DNA of 64,000 nt from Fremontodendron californicum (lineage: Eukaryota > Streptophyta > Magnoliopsida > Malvales > Malvaceae): NCBI GenBank assembly GCA_030761205.1, contig JAULJL010000025.1:1994001-2058000 (forward strand), given 5' to 3'. A program made the translations under genes and the position numbers. Numbering within the stretch: position 1 is the first letter of the stretch; every line of letters starts with the position of its first letter. This document shows positions 20,030 to 31,433 of this stretch, in pieces. Below the pieces are notes generated by a model that saw nothing but the letters and a program-made list of their open reading frames with translations, had not been told where the DNA came from and searched no databases.

Positions 20030-21125
20030 AATCTGGACTCTGGAGAACTAATGAGAAGCAAGATGATTCTATACTTTTGACTGATGCCTTGGCTGGAAAG
20101 TTTCAGAAAGACCCTCCAGTAGCAGATAATAACTTTCCAAAGGCTGAAATGGCCTTGTATGGGAAATTCTCTTGGAGGAACCTTGAAACAAGGAATGGAA
20201 AGTCAAGTTGGATAAAGATCAAGGTTTGATCAGAATCATGTAGCTTGGAGTCCTCAACGTACTTTGGGTTCATCAGGCCAATCTGCCAGAGAAAGTTGGA
20301 AATCTCAACCTGAAGTCAGTTCTTTGTTCCTCAGTCAGACCTGCTCAATCTTCACTCGAGACCCGAAGTATTCTCGAGATACATGGGGCTCTGACACAAA
20401 TCTACTTTCTCCAACTCTAAACCAAAATCCCACTACTTCCACGTTGTGAGTTTTGTCCGCTGCACAGAACCCCACGGTTTTGTCCTGAAAGCGCGCTCAC
20501 TAAGTGGAAGGAGCCATCCCTTATAAGTTCAGACGCCTCACCCGTCTCTTGTCGATGTGGGATTTGTCTACAAGTGTTACAAATCCGTTCCAAGGAAGTA
20601 GCTCAGGGTTGCAACCTCCTACTGTTGTTTCAGACAGTGGGAGTCGAGCTGCTCCTGTAGTTCAGTCTCATACGATGGTGTCAGGTGAATCACACAAGAC
20701 TCAGGTCAATGCTCAGGCTTCAATTAATTCAGGTTACTGATATGAAAAATGCAGGGTGTATCTCTTCAGAATTTGGTTCAATTCAATCTGTGACTTCTCA
20801 TAATCCTTCTGTTGAAACTCATGCATGGGTTTCTGCTTCAGTCACGAGGCAAGAAACAGTTGCTGCATCCTCTATACCTGCAACTGGAACTCAAGCATTG
20901 GGAAATGCTTCAGCTCAGAAGCTAGACCCAAATCCCTCGCTTGCCTTGCCTGCTCAACCAATCTGGTCAAAATTCCGCTCCTTTCAGCACAGGAAATCCT
21001 GCTGCGGTTTATCCTACTCCTGACCAAAAGACTATGCTGGGCATGTATTAAACATATCGTATTGTTGTTGCCATGAAAGTGGGCACTGCAAGAAAGGGGC
21101 ATCGTGTGATTATATGCACACTTAA
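20030..21125 (+). pseudogene. 3' remnant of a NERD-like GYF / CCCH zinc-finger gene
   Basis: Two recognisable pieces. Near 20040-20165, after a stop, one frame reads LWRTNEKQDDSILLTDALAG and continues FQKDPPVADN: the second half of a plant GYF domain (the ..IWRT.EKQDDSILLTDAL block of NERD-like and C3H19/C3H44-like proteins). At 21063-21125 the frame reads CCCHESGHCKKGASCDYMHT then TAA, the C-terminal CCCH finger that ends these proteins (C-x7-C-x5-C-x3-H intact). Between them are Ser/Gln/Trp-rich pieces (SPQRTLGSSGQSARESW; STGNPAAVYPTPDQK) in shifting frames with stops. NERD family members bind histone tails and ARGONAUTE in RNA-directed DNA methylation. The upstream domains (PHD, SWIB, Plus-3) are not in the window; stops and frame changes suggest a dead copy. 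A short exon set of a living gene is less likely. Confidence 0.7.
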
Positions 21126-21386
21126 ATTTTGGCAAATTTAGAGCAGCATAGAGAGTAGTTATATTTGTACAGTAGAATTCCATTTGAAATTTTACTGACA
21201 TTATTTTATTATCTTTTGGATGATTTATACATGTAATGTAAAACTCTTTTGTAGTTTAGCACCTCTTTTTTTTTTTTCTTCTTCCAATGGAATATCTCGT
21301 AACTCTTAGCTTAGGTGATAAATAATTATAAAATTATAATAAAAAAATGTAATTGAAATATTTTTAGATTGTATTTGAGAACTTGG

Positions 21387-21938
21387 TGTTGTGCGGAACT
21401 AAAACGAGATTACTAAAACCGATAAAGACACACTGAAAAAAACACCGATAATTTTACGTGGTTCGGCCAATATGCCTACGTCCACGGGAGGAGGAGCAAA
21501 GCTTTGTATTTATCGGAGATGGAGTATTACAAGAGATACGTATTACAAGTGCTCTCTATAGCACACACTCAACCGGGAGGGGCTCTCTCTAGAGCTCTCA
21601 CATCTCTACCGGGAGGGAGCTCTTGGAGCTCACCTTTGGAGCTCTCCAACTCTATCTCACTCACACTCTCTCAACTCACTCATTTTCTCTCTCACTCTAC
21701 ATGGCCTTTTATAGGCACCATCCATGGTGTGAACACATAGCTAGTGGCAAACAAAGTAGCCACCATCCACCAACTATCATGGTGGGAACACATAGCTAGT
21801 GGCAAACAAAGTAGCCACCATCCACCAACTATCTTGGTCTACCATCCACCAACTATGGTTGGTGGTAGCCTCCATTATTGACCTTGGTTGGTGGCTTTGG
21901 TGGAAGCTTCCTTGGTTAACTTTGAGCCATATTCAACA
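21387..21938 (-). repeat. 3' LTR of the copia derivative
   Basis: 552 bp, TGTTGTGCGG...ATTCAACA on the plus strand. It contains an internal duplicated segment (ACACATAGCTAGTGGCAAAC appears twice). A purine-rich tract, CAAGGTGGAGAT on the sense strand, abuts it at 21939-21950. Confidence 0.92.
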
Positions 21939-22268
21939 ATCTCCACCTTGGCGAGAATCCACAGAGAGAATTCACAGATCAGAGCTTCCTCCTTTCTCCT
22001 TTAGGTGTCATGTACACCATTACACACATCAGGGCACCTACTGCATTGGCATGATCCATCAATGCACTGAGCCTGAGTCAATTTTTCTGTCTACTTCCCA
22101 AGAATTTTCTTAGCTTCTCCAAGATCATCTCGAACTCTGAGCTCAGTTGAGCCTTCAGCCTGTCGATCTCCACCTTGCCTTTTTCAGCAGATAGACAAAT
22201 GATCCATCTTGAAGTTTCCGAAAATAAACACAGTGATCAAATTGACTGTGTGTGTACTTTTCATCCTG

Positions 22269-24564
22269 TCATGAAACAGTCCAACCGTTTATACAGCTGT
22301 CACGGGATTGTTTCAGACCATACAGTGACCGGTTCAACTTGCTTTTGTAATCTTTGCGACCGGGGACTCCAAAACCATCTGGTTGAGTCATATAAATTTC
22401 CTCCTCTAAGGAACCATGGAGGAATGCAGTTTTTACATCAAGTTGAACTATCTCTAGGTTATACAGTGCTACTAAAGCCAATAAGATCCGAATAGATGCA
22501 TGCTTAACAACAGGTGAAAATACCTCATTGTAGTCTATTCCTTCTTTTTGAGCCTAACCTTTGGCTACCAATCTGGCTTTGTATCTGATGCTGTCTTTGC
22601 CGGTAGCACTCTCCTTTTTGGCAAAGACCCATTTGCACCCAATTATTCTTTTGAGTGTTTGGAAGTGGAACCAACTTCCAAGTCTGATTTTGATGAAGTG
22701 ATGTCATCTCTTCATCCATCGCCTCCTTCCACTGGGCATGCTCAGGGCTGTTTACAGCTTCTTTGTAATTGATCGGAACATCATCATCAATTACTGGAAG
22801 GGCGTATGCCACCATGTCTGTGTACCGAGCAGGTTTCCGAATATGTCTATTCGGTCTACTGGTGGCAACTGATTCAAATTGCTGAAAGGTTTCTGGTGAT
22901 GACTCCTCCACTTCAGTTAAGGTGTCATCAGATTCTGGTTCAGATTCATCGGAATTTTGACCAGCATCTTCTGATTCAAACTCCACCTGCTTTAGAGAAT
23001 CTTGATTCACATTCTCTGGAGTTGACAGTTTCAGCATTACAGATTCGTCAAAGGCAACATCTCGGCTTACGATGACTTTCTTTGACTCAAGGTTCCACAG
23101 TCGGAATGCCTTTACTCCTTCACTAAAGCCCATGAAGACAGCTTTCTTGGCTCTAGGATCCAGTTAAGCATCCGAAAAACAGCCGATCCGGTTTTAAGAC
23201 TCTACCTCTAAGGATTTTCCAATCCATGCATCCAATGCTGTAGAGGGTAGTCAGTTGATACTCTAAGAGGCCAAGCCTCTACTCAAAATGCCTCTCTCAA
23301 GCCTCACTGAGATAACTCGAACTCTATCAACCAAAGTTCTAATCATCCGTTCTGCACCTCCATTCTATCGTGGAGTGCCCGGAGCTTCAAAGTGTCTGAT
23401 CTTCACTTTGAGGAACGGATAATCGCCAATATCAGATCTCAGTATTTTGAGCTTTTGATCACAATCGACCTCTCTGTCTGGACAGTCTTTCTTCCAGTGT
23501 CCAACACTGGGCACACTCGTCCCTTGCAGATTGTCGATGATACTTTTCCTAGACGAGATCTTCATCCATCTATCGGTCCTTTGCGGATTAACTGGATTCT
23601 TCTCCTGGATAGGATATCCACCGCCTACTGGACTGGACTGGACAGGATCCTTCGCGGATTAACTGGATTCTTCTCCTTGATAGGATATCCACCGTCTACT
23701 GGACAGGATCTTCACCGTCTACTGGACTGGATCTTCACCGTCTACTGGACTGGATGAGACAGGATCCTTCGCGGATTAACTGGATTCTTCTCCTTGATAG
23801 GATATCCACCGTCTACTGGACAGGATCTTCACCGTCTACTGGACTGGATGAGGCAGGATCCTTCGCGGATTAACTGGATTCTTCTCCTAGATAGGATATC
23901 CACCGCCCACTGGTCATTCGCGGATTAACAGGATTCTTCTCCTAGATAGGATATCCACCGCCTACTGGACTGGACTGGACATGATCTTCACCGTCTACTG
24001 GTCCTTCGCGGATTAACAGGATTCTTCTCCTAGATAGGATATCCACCGCCTACTGGACTGGACTGGACAGGATCTTCACCGTCCACTGGTCCTTCGCGGA
24101 TTAACAGGATTCTTCTCCTAGATAGGATATCCACCGCCTACTGGACTGGACTGGACAGGATCTTCACCGTCCACTGATCCTTCGCGGATTAACAGGATTC
24201 TTCTCCTAGATAGGATATCCACCGCCTACTGGACTGGACTGGACAGGATCTTCACCGCCTACTGGACGGGATCTTCACTGTCTACTGAACTGGACTGGAC
24301 AGGATCTTCACCTCCTACTGGACGGGATCTCCACCGTCTACTGAACTAGACGGGGTCTTCACCTCCTACTGGACGGGATCTTCACTGTCTACTGGTCCTT
24401 CGCGGACTCACAGGTCCAGTACTTCGCACAGCCACATGCCAAAGTTACGTGGTGCCATCAAATTTCTCCACCTCGAACTTTGCAGTGGTCATCGAGTTCT
24501 TTCTGATGTAAGAACTTGATGGTGCGCTGCTGGTTGTTTCAGTTGTCTCTAATGATTCTGCCAT
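22269..24564 (-). pseudogene. Broken copia gag-pol
   Basis: The gag start is ATG at 24564-24562, giving 39 residues (MAESLETTETTSS..., KFEVEKFDGTT) and then TAA at 24447-24445 near a frame change. The minisatellite follows. After it, 23565-23365 reads a half zinc knuckle (VGHWKKDCP) fused to integrase C-terminal sequence (IRHFEAPGTPR then a stop and GGAERMIRTLVDRV). At 23133-22525 is the integrase tail and linker (MGFSEGVKAFRLWNLESKK, VIVSRDVAFDE) running into RT (SPEHAQWKEAMDEEMTSL). At 22481-22269 is RT motif 1-2 (VQLDVKTAFLHGSLEEEIYM, SLYGLKQS). The YVDD box and RNase H are absent. All parts are non-functional. Confidence 0.85.
23560..24420. repeat. Minisatellite of about 88 bp inside copia gag
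   Basis: Eight or so units built from CCTTCGCGGATTAACAGG, ATTCTTCTCCTAGATAGG, ATATCCACCGCCTACTGG and ACTGGACAGGATCTTCACCG, with shorter sub-repeats (CTACTGGACTGGACTGGAC, GGGATCTTCACTGTC). Regular units of about 88 bp run 24001-24270; left and right parts are scrambled. It lies exactly between the gag N-terminus and the zinc knuckle. Confidence 0.9.
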
Positions 24565-24824
24565 GGTAATAAAACAAAATTACCAACTCAGAGTTTTTCC
24601 CTTATCTGTATGGAAAAAACGGATGCCGCGGTTGAGTCCGGAATAGTCGAAATAGCCAGGAACGGGTCCAACTGTGTAAATTTTGGACACACGCTGAATA
24701 TTCTGCGAATATTCAGCTGCAGGTGACTCGAAATGGACTCGGTTTAGCTCAACCGGCTCGGAAAAGTCTCGGAATAGTGTTCTGAAACGGCTCCAAAAAA
24801 TAGCCCGAAAAAGTTGGTCGGAGC

Positions 24825-24995
24825 TGCGGCGGCGCGTGGGGCGCGTGGAGGCTACTGGCTCACTGGCGCGTGGGGCGCGTGGGGCGCGTGAGGCCCACTC
24901 GTCTTCAACCTCTGGTTGGCGCGTGCGGCGCGTGGGCGCGTGGGGCGCGTGAGCTCCTCTTCTGGCGGCGCGTGGGGGCGCGTGCGGCCTCCTCT
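24825..24995. repeat. GCGCGTGG-rich block in the copia leader
   Basis: The words GGCGCGTGGGGCGCGTGG occur repeatedly in the untranslated leader between PBS and gag, a strong GC island in the element. A reading frame across it on either strand is Arg/Ala/Gly-rich and I take it as non-coding. Confidence 0.75.
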
Positions 24996-25121
24996 GGTGC
25001 TCCGGTTGATTCTGCTGCACTCCTCTCGACGACCTCTTCAACCTGGTATTTTCAAAACACAAATTGGAGCACTTTTGAAAAAACGGACAGAATCGAACAA
25101 ACTCGGTTTTACGTAAAATTT

Positions 25122-25134
25122 GGCTCTGATACCA
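25122..25134 (-). other. Primer-binding site of the copia derivative
   Basis: The sense strand reads TGGTATCAGAGCC three bases after the 5' LTR. This is the initiator-methionine tRNA complement used by most plant copia elements. Confidence 0.9.
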
Positions 25135-25137
25135 ATT

Positions 25138-25689
25138 TGTTGTGCGGAACTAAAACGAGATTACTAAAACCGATAAAGACACACTGAAAAAAACACCGAT
25201 AATTTTACGTGGTTCGGCCAATATGCCTACGTCCACGGGAGGAGGAGCAAAGCTTTGTATTTATCGGAGATGGAGTATTACAAGAGATACGTATTACAAG
25301 TGCTCTCTATAGCACACACTCAACCGGGAGGGGCTCTCTCTAGAGCTCTCACATCTCTACCGGGAGGGAGCTCTTGGAGCTCACCTTTGGAGCTCTCCAA
25401 CTCTATCTCACTCACACTCTCTCAACTCACTCATTTTCTCTCTCACTCTACATGGCCTTTTATAGGCACCATCCATGGTGTGAACACATAGCTAGTGGCA
25501 AACAAAGTAGCCACCATCCACCAACTATCATGGTGGGAACACATAGCTAGTGGCAAACAAAGTAGCCACCATCCACCAACTATCTTGGTCTACCATCCAC
25601 CAACTATGGTTGGTGGTAGCCTCCATTATTGACCTTGGTTGGTGGCTTTGGTGGAAGCTTCCTTGGTTAACTTTGAGCCATATTCAACA
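25138..25689 (-). repeat. 5' LTR of the copia derivative
   Basis: 552 bp, matching the left copy at every position I compared. The sense-strand promoter motif CCTATAAAAGGCC lies at about 25455-25467. TSD CTTGG follows at 25690-25694. Confidence 0.92.
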
Positions 25690-25694
25690 CTTGG

Positions 25695-26600
25695 ATTTCA
25701 AAACATGGATTTGAATTTCAAAAAGAGTGTAAATTGTGTAATAAAATACATGTAAATGTAACATTGATGATTGTATTTCAAATCCTGAATTTGTTAGATG
25801 CCTATTTAGTGGTGAATTTGAAATACCTATACCTATTTGTGAATTTGAAATTCATGTTTTTATACCTTTCAAATATATAATCATATTGAATTTTAACTAA
25901 TTTATATATAATGTATTTATTTCATTCTCACAATTTATATAACAAATGAAATTCAAATTTTTAAATTCATGTTTCCAAATATAGCATTAAAGTTTTAAAA
26001 AGATTTCTAATAAAAAAAATTATAGATGAAATGCTCTCAAAGTTTTTAAAAGACTGCTTTTGTAAATTATAGAATATATCCACATAAATTTATCTGTCTT
26101 GCTTTTTATATCTTGCAAATAAAAAATAGTTTTCTTTGCCTTAAATAAAACTTTTATCATTTATGTAAAAATTATCAATTGGGCAACAAATTTGCTATGT
26201 AAACGAGGTGTTATGCCATTGGCAGCCCATAAATTAGAGGAAATGCTTTGATTTGTAGATTAAGAGTTAATATTTAATTCGATTTATTTTATAAAATTAA
26301 TTAATTAATTAACACACCAAAAAGAAAATAAAAAAAGAAGGTACATATTATTATCTAACCAATTTTATTAGTAATCACTAAATATTAGGAAGGAAAATTA
26401 AATAGCTATATCGGCCATTAGTTGAATTCGAAGTTTAATTTAATTATTTATACGATCACTTTTAAAAAATAATATTCAACAAATTTAAAATTCAAATATT
26501 AACATCTACAATATTTTATATATATATATATAAAATAAAAAAAAATCATCGGTTGATTTGGTATTTGAAAATTCAAATACAAAAAGAAAGAGCTCAGCAA
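25695..26600. other. AT-rich upstream region of the SH3P gene
   Basis: Low-complexity AT-rich DNA with several GAATTTGAAAT/ATTTCAAATTC words around 25690-25990. No ORF, TIR pair or known repeat ends recognised. The proximal promoter of the SH3P gene must lie within about 26500-26870. Confidence 0.5.
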
Positions 26601-26872
26601 GAGTAAAATGGGAACGTGTGCACCATAACAATCAAGTTCTCGTCTATTTTTTTATTTATTTTTTTCAAAATCAAACGCGCACTTACACAAATTTTGCCCA
26701 CGGCGATGCACCAAAAAAGCTCCTCGAGGCTTGAACCACTCTCTCAAAAGCAAAAATAAATTTTAAAGAATCCCGAAATATACATTCTTTCAACGATTTC
26801 GATTCACTCGCTTTCGCTTTCTCCGTTTCCAGCTCTGCGAATCCATCGAAAAAGCGACAATTTGACCGGTGA

Positions 26873-29800
26873 ATGGAAGCAATCAGAAAACAAGCCACAC
26901 GGCTCAGAGAACAAGTCGCCCGCCAACAACAGGTCTCTCTCTCTCTTCTATTCAAACCTTAACTCCTTTGCTTTAGATCCAAGTCAACGTCCCTTTCTCA
27001 GCTTCATCCATGATTTTCTCTCTAAATTTTCGCTAATATTGTTTTGCGCTTTGTCTTCGATTTGATTTTCTTGTTAATCTGAGTGATTTCGATTGTACGT
27101 TTGTTCGATTTTTAACTAAATATTGGATCTATTCCATGTGCGTTAGCGCGTTTATGATTCGTGAATTGATTCAAAAGAATGTGGAAATAATTTATTGTTA
27201 TGAGAATATTAAATGGAAAATGATGAGCTGTTATTTTATCAGCTAAATTGAATATTTAGAGTTGGACGATGGAATTGGAGTCAGTATTTTTTTTTCTTTT
27301 TTTTTTTTTTTAAATTACATTTCAATTGAATGATTAAAAAGAAAATGAATGTAAAATTATTGGAAATATTATTGCTGTATGTTTTATTTGTTTCAGATTG
27401 CTATTTACCGGCAGCTTAGCATGTTCTAATTGAAATGCTTGATTATGCTCTTGGTCTTTTGAACTTTGTGGCTAACTTTTGCCGACAAGGATGATATTTT
27501 GCTGAATGTTACTTCAGGCTGTCTTCAAACAGTTTGGTGCTGGGGTATATGGAGGTTCAGACAATGTAATTACGAATGAAGCGGAACTCCATCAACATCA
27601 GAAACTTGAGAAGCTTTATATCTCAACGCGTGCCGGCAAGGTTCCTAAGTTGTTCTGTTGCATCAACTTTTGTCTCTTCTTTTCTCTTCATTTACTTTGG
27701 TCAAATTTTGTATTTCAGCATTTTCAAAGGGATATTGTCCGCGGCGTAGAAGGATATATTGTCACTGGGTCCAAACAAGTTGAAATAGGTGAGTTGGTGA
27801 AGCATTTGTTAAATTTTAAAATTCGACTTTGAAATTAAATGGACTTTGACTGTTCTGCACATTTTTTTTTTTCAATAGGAACAAAGTTATCTGAGGATAG
27901 CAGGAAATATGGTGCTGAAAATACTTGTACCAGTGGCAATACATTATCAAAAGCTGCATTAGGTTATGGACGCGCTCGTGCTCAAATGGAGAAAGAACGT
28001 GGGAATATGTTGAAGGCTCTTGGCACACAGGTTTGTTTAGAATTTTATTTCCCGAACATGAAATTCTAAGAAGTTAGGTTGCTAAGTTCATGAATCCATG
28101 GAAAAGGACTCGTATGTTAAAAGGACGTCTGATTGACCTGTACATGGATTCTTCATTTTGGCATTTTGTAGATGCTTTTTTTAACCTTTCCCCTAATTAT
28201 GATATGTCATACAATCATCTGGATAATGTATTCAATATTTTGATTGATAGGTTGCTGAACCACTGAGAGCATTGGTAATGGGAGCTCCTTTGGAGGATGC
28301 GCGACATCTTGCTCAGCGTTATGACAGAATGCGACAAGAAGCTGAAGCACAGGTTTTGTAGGCTATCACTATCTTTCTGATCCATTGGATATCTGCTTGT
28401 TTTAATTTCAATGGAATGTATACTCATTCATGCATATATATAGTTCCAAACAATTAGGTCCATGATGTGAAAGGCTTGAAGCCTGGTAATCAGTTGTGAA
28501 GATGGGGCTTCATTACAGGTCTATACATGATGTTTAGTCATTAGTATTCTCTAAAGAGTTGTTGAGAGTGATATTCCTTTTTTTTATCTATTATTGCAAT
28601 GTATTATGGAGTATGGGTAACACTTGCCCTTTGTTCTTGATGATTATCAAAGCTTAAATTTGAAAGGTGGATTGTGCTAGAAGTGTGTATTTACACCATC
28701 TCTTGGACCTAGATAGGCAATTGAAGTTTCCAGACGCCAAGCAAGAGTGAGAGAAACACCAGGAAATCCTGAGAGTGTCATGAAATTGGAATCTGCAGAG
28801 ACAAAACTGCAAGATCTGAAGTCAAACATGGCAATATTGGGAAAAGAAGCTTCTGCAGCAATGGCTGCTGTTGAAGCTCAACAACAGAGATTGACACTGC
28901 AGAGACTTATTGCTATGGTAATGCATATTTCCTTCTATGTAGATTTTTATTTTGGATGACATGCTGTAGGGACTTAATTTTGAAATTTATCCTTCTGTCA
29001 TTTTATCTCGGGCCTGAAGGTTGAAGCTGAACGTACATATCATGAACGAGTCCTTCAGATACTTGATCAGCTTGAAGGCGAGGTATGCAGCTGTGCTATT
29101 AAATCCTTTTTCTCGATATTCTTTTGCTGCAACTGACCAACAATATTATGACCACATGATTTCCTCCGTCTTCTTAATAGATGATATCCGAAAGACAACG
29201 AATTGAAGCACCTCCTGCCCCAAGCGTGGACAGCATGCCTCCACCTCCATCATATGAGGAAGTTAATGGAGTTTATGCTTCTCAAACACATAATGGGTCA
29301 ACAGACTGCATGGGATACTTTTTAGGCGAGGTTTGTAACTTGGTCCTATATAACCATTGACGCATGTGGACTACCAAGTTGATGTAATCTGTATGATGAA
29401 TGACTAGTTGATGTATTACTGCAGGTTATGCATCCATATACTGGTCAATCTGATGTGGAGCTTTCTTTATCAGTTGGTGACTATATAGTTGTGCGAAAGG
29501 TTTAACAATGACTCGAGTTTAACGGTTTTACACTATGTTGCTCCGACTCTTCATTGTTCTTGAAGTATCCGTGTCTGACACCTGTGTCCGATGCATATCC
29601 GGACATAAGTATAAGGATATGATCTTCCAAAGACCCTCCAAATACATTGAAATCTTAGAAAAAATTGAACATACCCCGTGTCCAACACTCACATTCGAGT
29701 CCGAGTAACATAGGTTTTATATTCATATATGATTTCCAAGTTTCTTGAAATTGTTGCAATAAGGATTCACTTTCTATATACTCTTGGCAGGTGACAAACA

Positions 29801-29907
29801 ATGGCTGGGCAGAGGGAGAATGCAAGGGGAAAGCAGGTTGGTTTCCTTTTGGATACATCGAAAGAAGGGAACGTGTTCTTGCAAGCAAAGTAGCAGAAGT
29901 TTTCTAG
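26873..29907 (+). CDS. SH3 domain-containing protein (SH3P2/SH3P3 type)
   Basis: Plant membrane-remodelling adaptor with an N-terminal BAR-like helical region and a C-terminal SH3 domain. Relatives bind phosphoinositides, ubiquitin, ATG8, clathrin and dynamin, and act in autophagosome formation, endocytosis and cell-plate traffic. Ten coding exons: 26873-26932, 27518-27640, 27719-27788, 27879-28030, 28251-28352, 28717-28917, 29020-29082, 29181-29330, 29425-29499, 29791-29907; sum 1113 nt, 370 aa, the family length. It starts MEAIRKQATRLREQVARQQQ. The helical region holds TNEAELHQHQKLEKLY, GYGRARAQMEKERGN and VEAERTYHERVLQILDQLE; a Pro-rich linker is APPAPSVDSMPPPPSYEEV. The SH3 domain at about 308-365 has VMHPYTGQSDVELSLSVGDY, NNGWAEGECKGKAGWFP and GYIERRER. 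A family-1 MITE sits in the last intron. Confidence 0.96.
29533..29713 (-). mobile_element. hAT-like MITE, family 1, copy D
   Basis: 181 bp in the last intron of the SH3P gene, in reverse orientation. The ends are CTATGTTGCTCCGACTC and GAGTCCGAGTAACATAG. The 8-bp flanks GTTTTACA (29525-29532) and GTTTTATA (29714-29721) agree at 7 of 8 positions. Confidence 0.88.
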
Positions 29908-31433
29908 GGTTCTCTGCTTCTTGGCGTCTGAGAAGACGATTTTGTATGTGTGCATTTTTTTTTTTTTTGTGCTATATGCATTCAAAGGTGGATCATTGTT
30001 GCAAAATGCAAATAGAGGATTTCTTGTCCTTGGCCGAATTTTTATGTGATAAAGATGCCATTGATAGTCCGTGTGTGTTGTGTTTCGTTTTTTTTTTTTT
30101 TTTTTTGGTGTCAGTTATATAAACATAAACACAACAATTATTAAATGTCAAATTTTTAAATACAAATACGATACATATATTAAATGTATCGTGTTAATCA
30201 TATTTAAACGTACTGTATTATGTTTATTATACATATTTATATTTATTAGATGTGGCGTATTTTTGTATTGTGATTAAATTTTATTAGACTATTGAATACA
30301 TTTTATGTTTCAATATATTTAATTTTTTAAGTCACATGAGTTTGTGTCCCCAATTTGTTGCTGTTTGTTGATTGATGATGAGTGAAAAACTCTCATTTAA
30401 CTTAAAGTCATTTCTTGTTTGGTTATTTATATTTGATTAGGTCCGAAAGACATTTTTTGCTAGAAGGCTCCTAACCTGTTATATAAGGATTTAGGGAACA
30501 AATGCGATGCGATGGTCATCTTCCTCTAGGTATTCGTCTTCGACACAATCAGTAAATACGGATATTTGTGTTTTTAAAAATCATAAACGAGATTAATAAA
30601 ATAACATATACTTTTTGAACATATTAAAAAATAAATAAAAATATGATCGTTTTTAACTTTGATTGTATAATTAAAATATTTCACTATCAAATCAAAAATA
30701 AATTCTTATACATGGAAAATTTGACATTTTTATTTTATTATTTGGCCAAAGAAAAGAAAAACGAATTCTTCCAAGATCTTATAACGAAGCCACAACTGCG
30801 AATACATCCAAATTCAATGATTTTTGCTCCTCTTTTAACAAATTACATAAGGAAAATTTAGAAAATAGATTTTACTAAATCTTATTTTCCACTTCTTTTT
30901 TTTTATTTTCTTCTTTTTTGATACCCAGTTTTCTCTGGTTGAAAACTCGCTTCATTTCTTTTTCCAATGACTAAGAAAAAATCTAACAGCGTCATAGCTT
31001 TAGGCAAATGTTGTTGGACTTTAGGATCAAGTTCAGATGTACAGTTAAGTGTAGTTTCATAACATTGTATTATACAAACATAAAAAATAAAAACAACAGA
31101 TTTATATGGATAAAAATAGACCTGATAATTTTGGACACGATACAATTATACGACATAATACGATACAAAAAAAAAATAACTAAAACACAACACAAGAACA
31201 CGATACGAATACACGAACGTGTCAAAATCTATATAACACAAATAATTAACATATCAAAATTTATATAAATATATAATACCTCACACGTGAAAATACACAA
31301 ACACGACACAGATACACGAATCGGGTCTAGATAAAAGCATGAGAACAAAGGGGAGGAGAGGGGGATTTAGTGAAGGGAACTATTTTCTGGTAATTACTAG
31401 ACTGATCATTTCATTATCCAGTAATCGAGCTTA
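29908..31433. other. Convergent intergenic region between SH3P and squalene synthase
   Basis: It contains the two 3'UTRs, poly-T/poly-A runs, one complete hAT-like MITE (31117-31329) and, at about 30110-30300, a decayed piece of the same type (AAACATAAACACAAC, CGTACTGTATTATG). No gene seen. Confidence 0.5.
31117..31329. mobile_element. hAT-like MITE, family 3, copy A
   Basis: 213 bp, starting TAGACCTGATAATTTTGGACACGA and ending ACACGAATCGGGTCTA. The 8-bp flanks GATAAAAA (31109-31116) and GATAAAAG (31330-31337) differ at one base. The inside is full of ACACGA/CGTGT words and shares ATATCAAAATTTATATAAAT with the copy at 48543-48727. Confidence 0.85.

Larger units (their letters stand above)
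21387..25689 (-). mobile_element. Ty1/copia retrotransposon deletion derivative
   Basis: 4303 bp, with 552-bp LTRs (21387-21938 and 25138-25689) that I read as identical, TG...CA ends, and an exact 5-bp duplication CTTGG (21382-21386 and 25690-25694). On the minus strand it has 5' LTR, PBS, gag start, minisatellite, zinc knuckle, pieces of integrase, the first part of RT, PPT and 3' LTR. Protease, most of integrase, the RT active site and RNase H are missing, so it must have been mobilised in trans. Identical LTRs mean it moved recently despite being defective. Confidence 0.92.

Noticed and set aside
22175..23075. Plus-strand frames of 74-106 codons in the copia element
   Set aside because: Antisense shadows of the broken gag-pol; the minus-strand translations carry the copia RT and integrase signatures.
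24580..25062. 160-codon Arg/Ala/Pro-rich frame (minus strand)
   Set aside because: It lies in the copia leader between PBS and gag and is driven by GCGCGTGG repeats; there is no domain and no sensible start.
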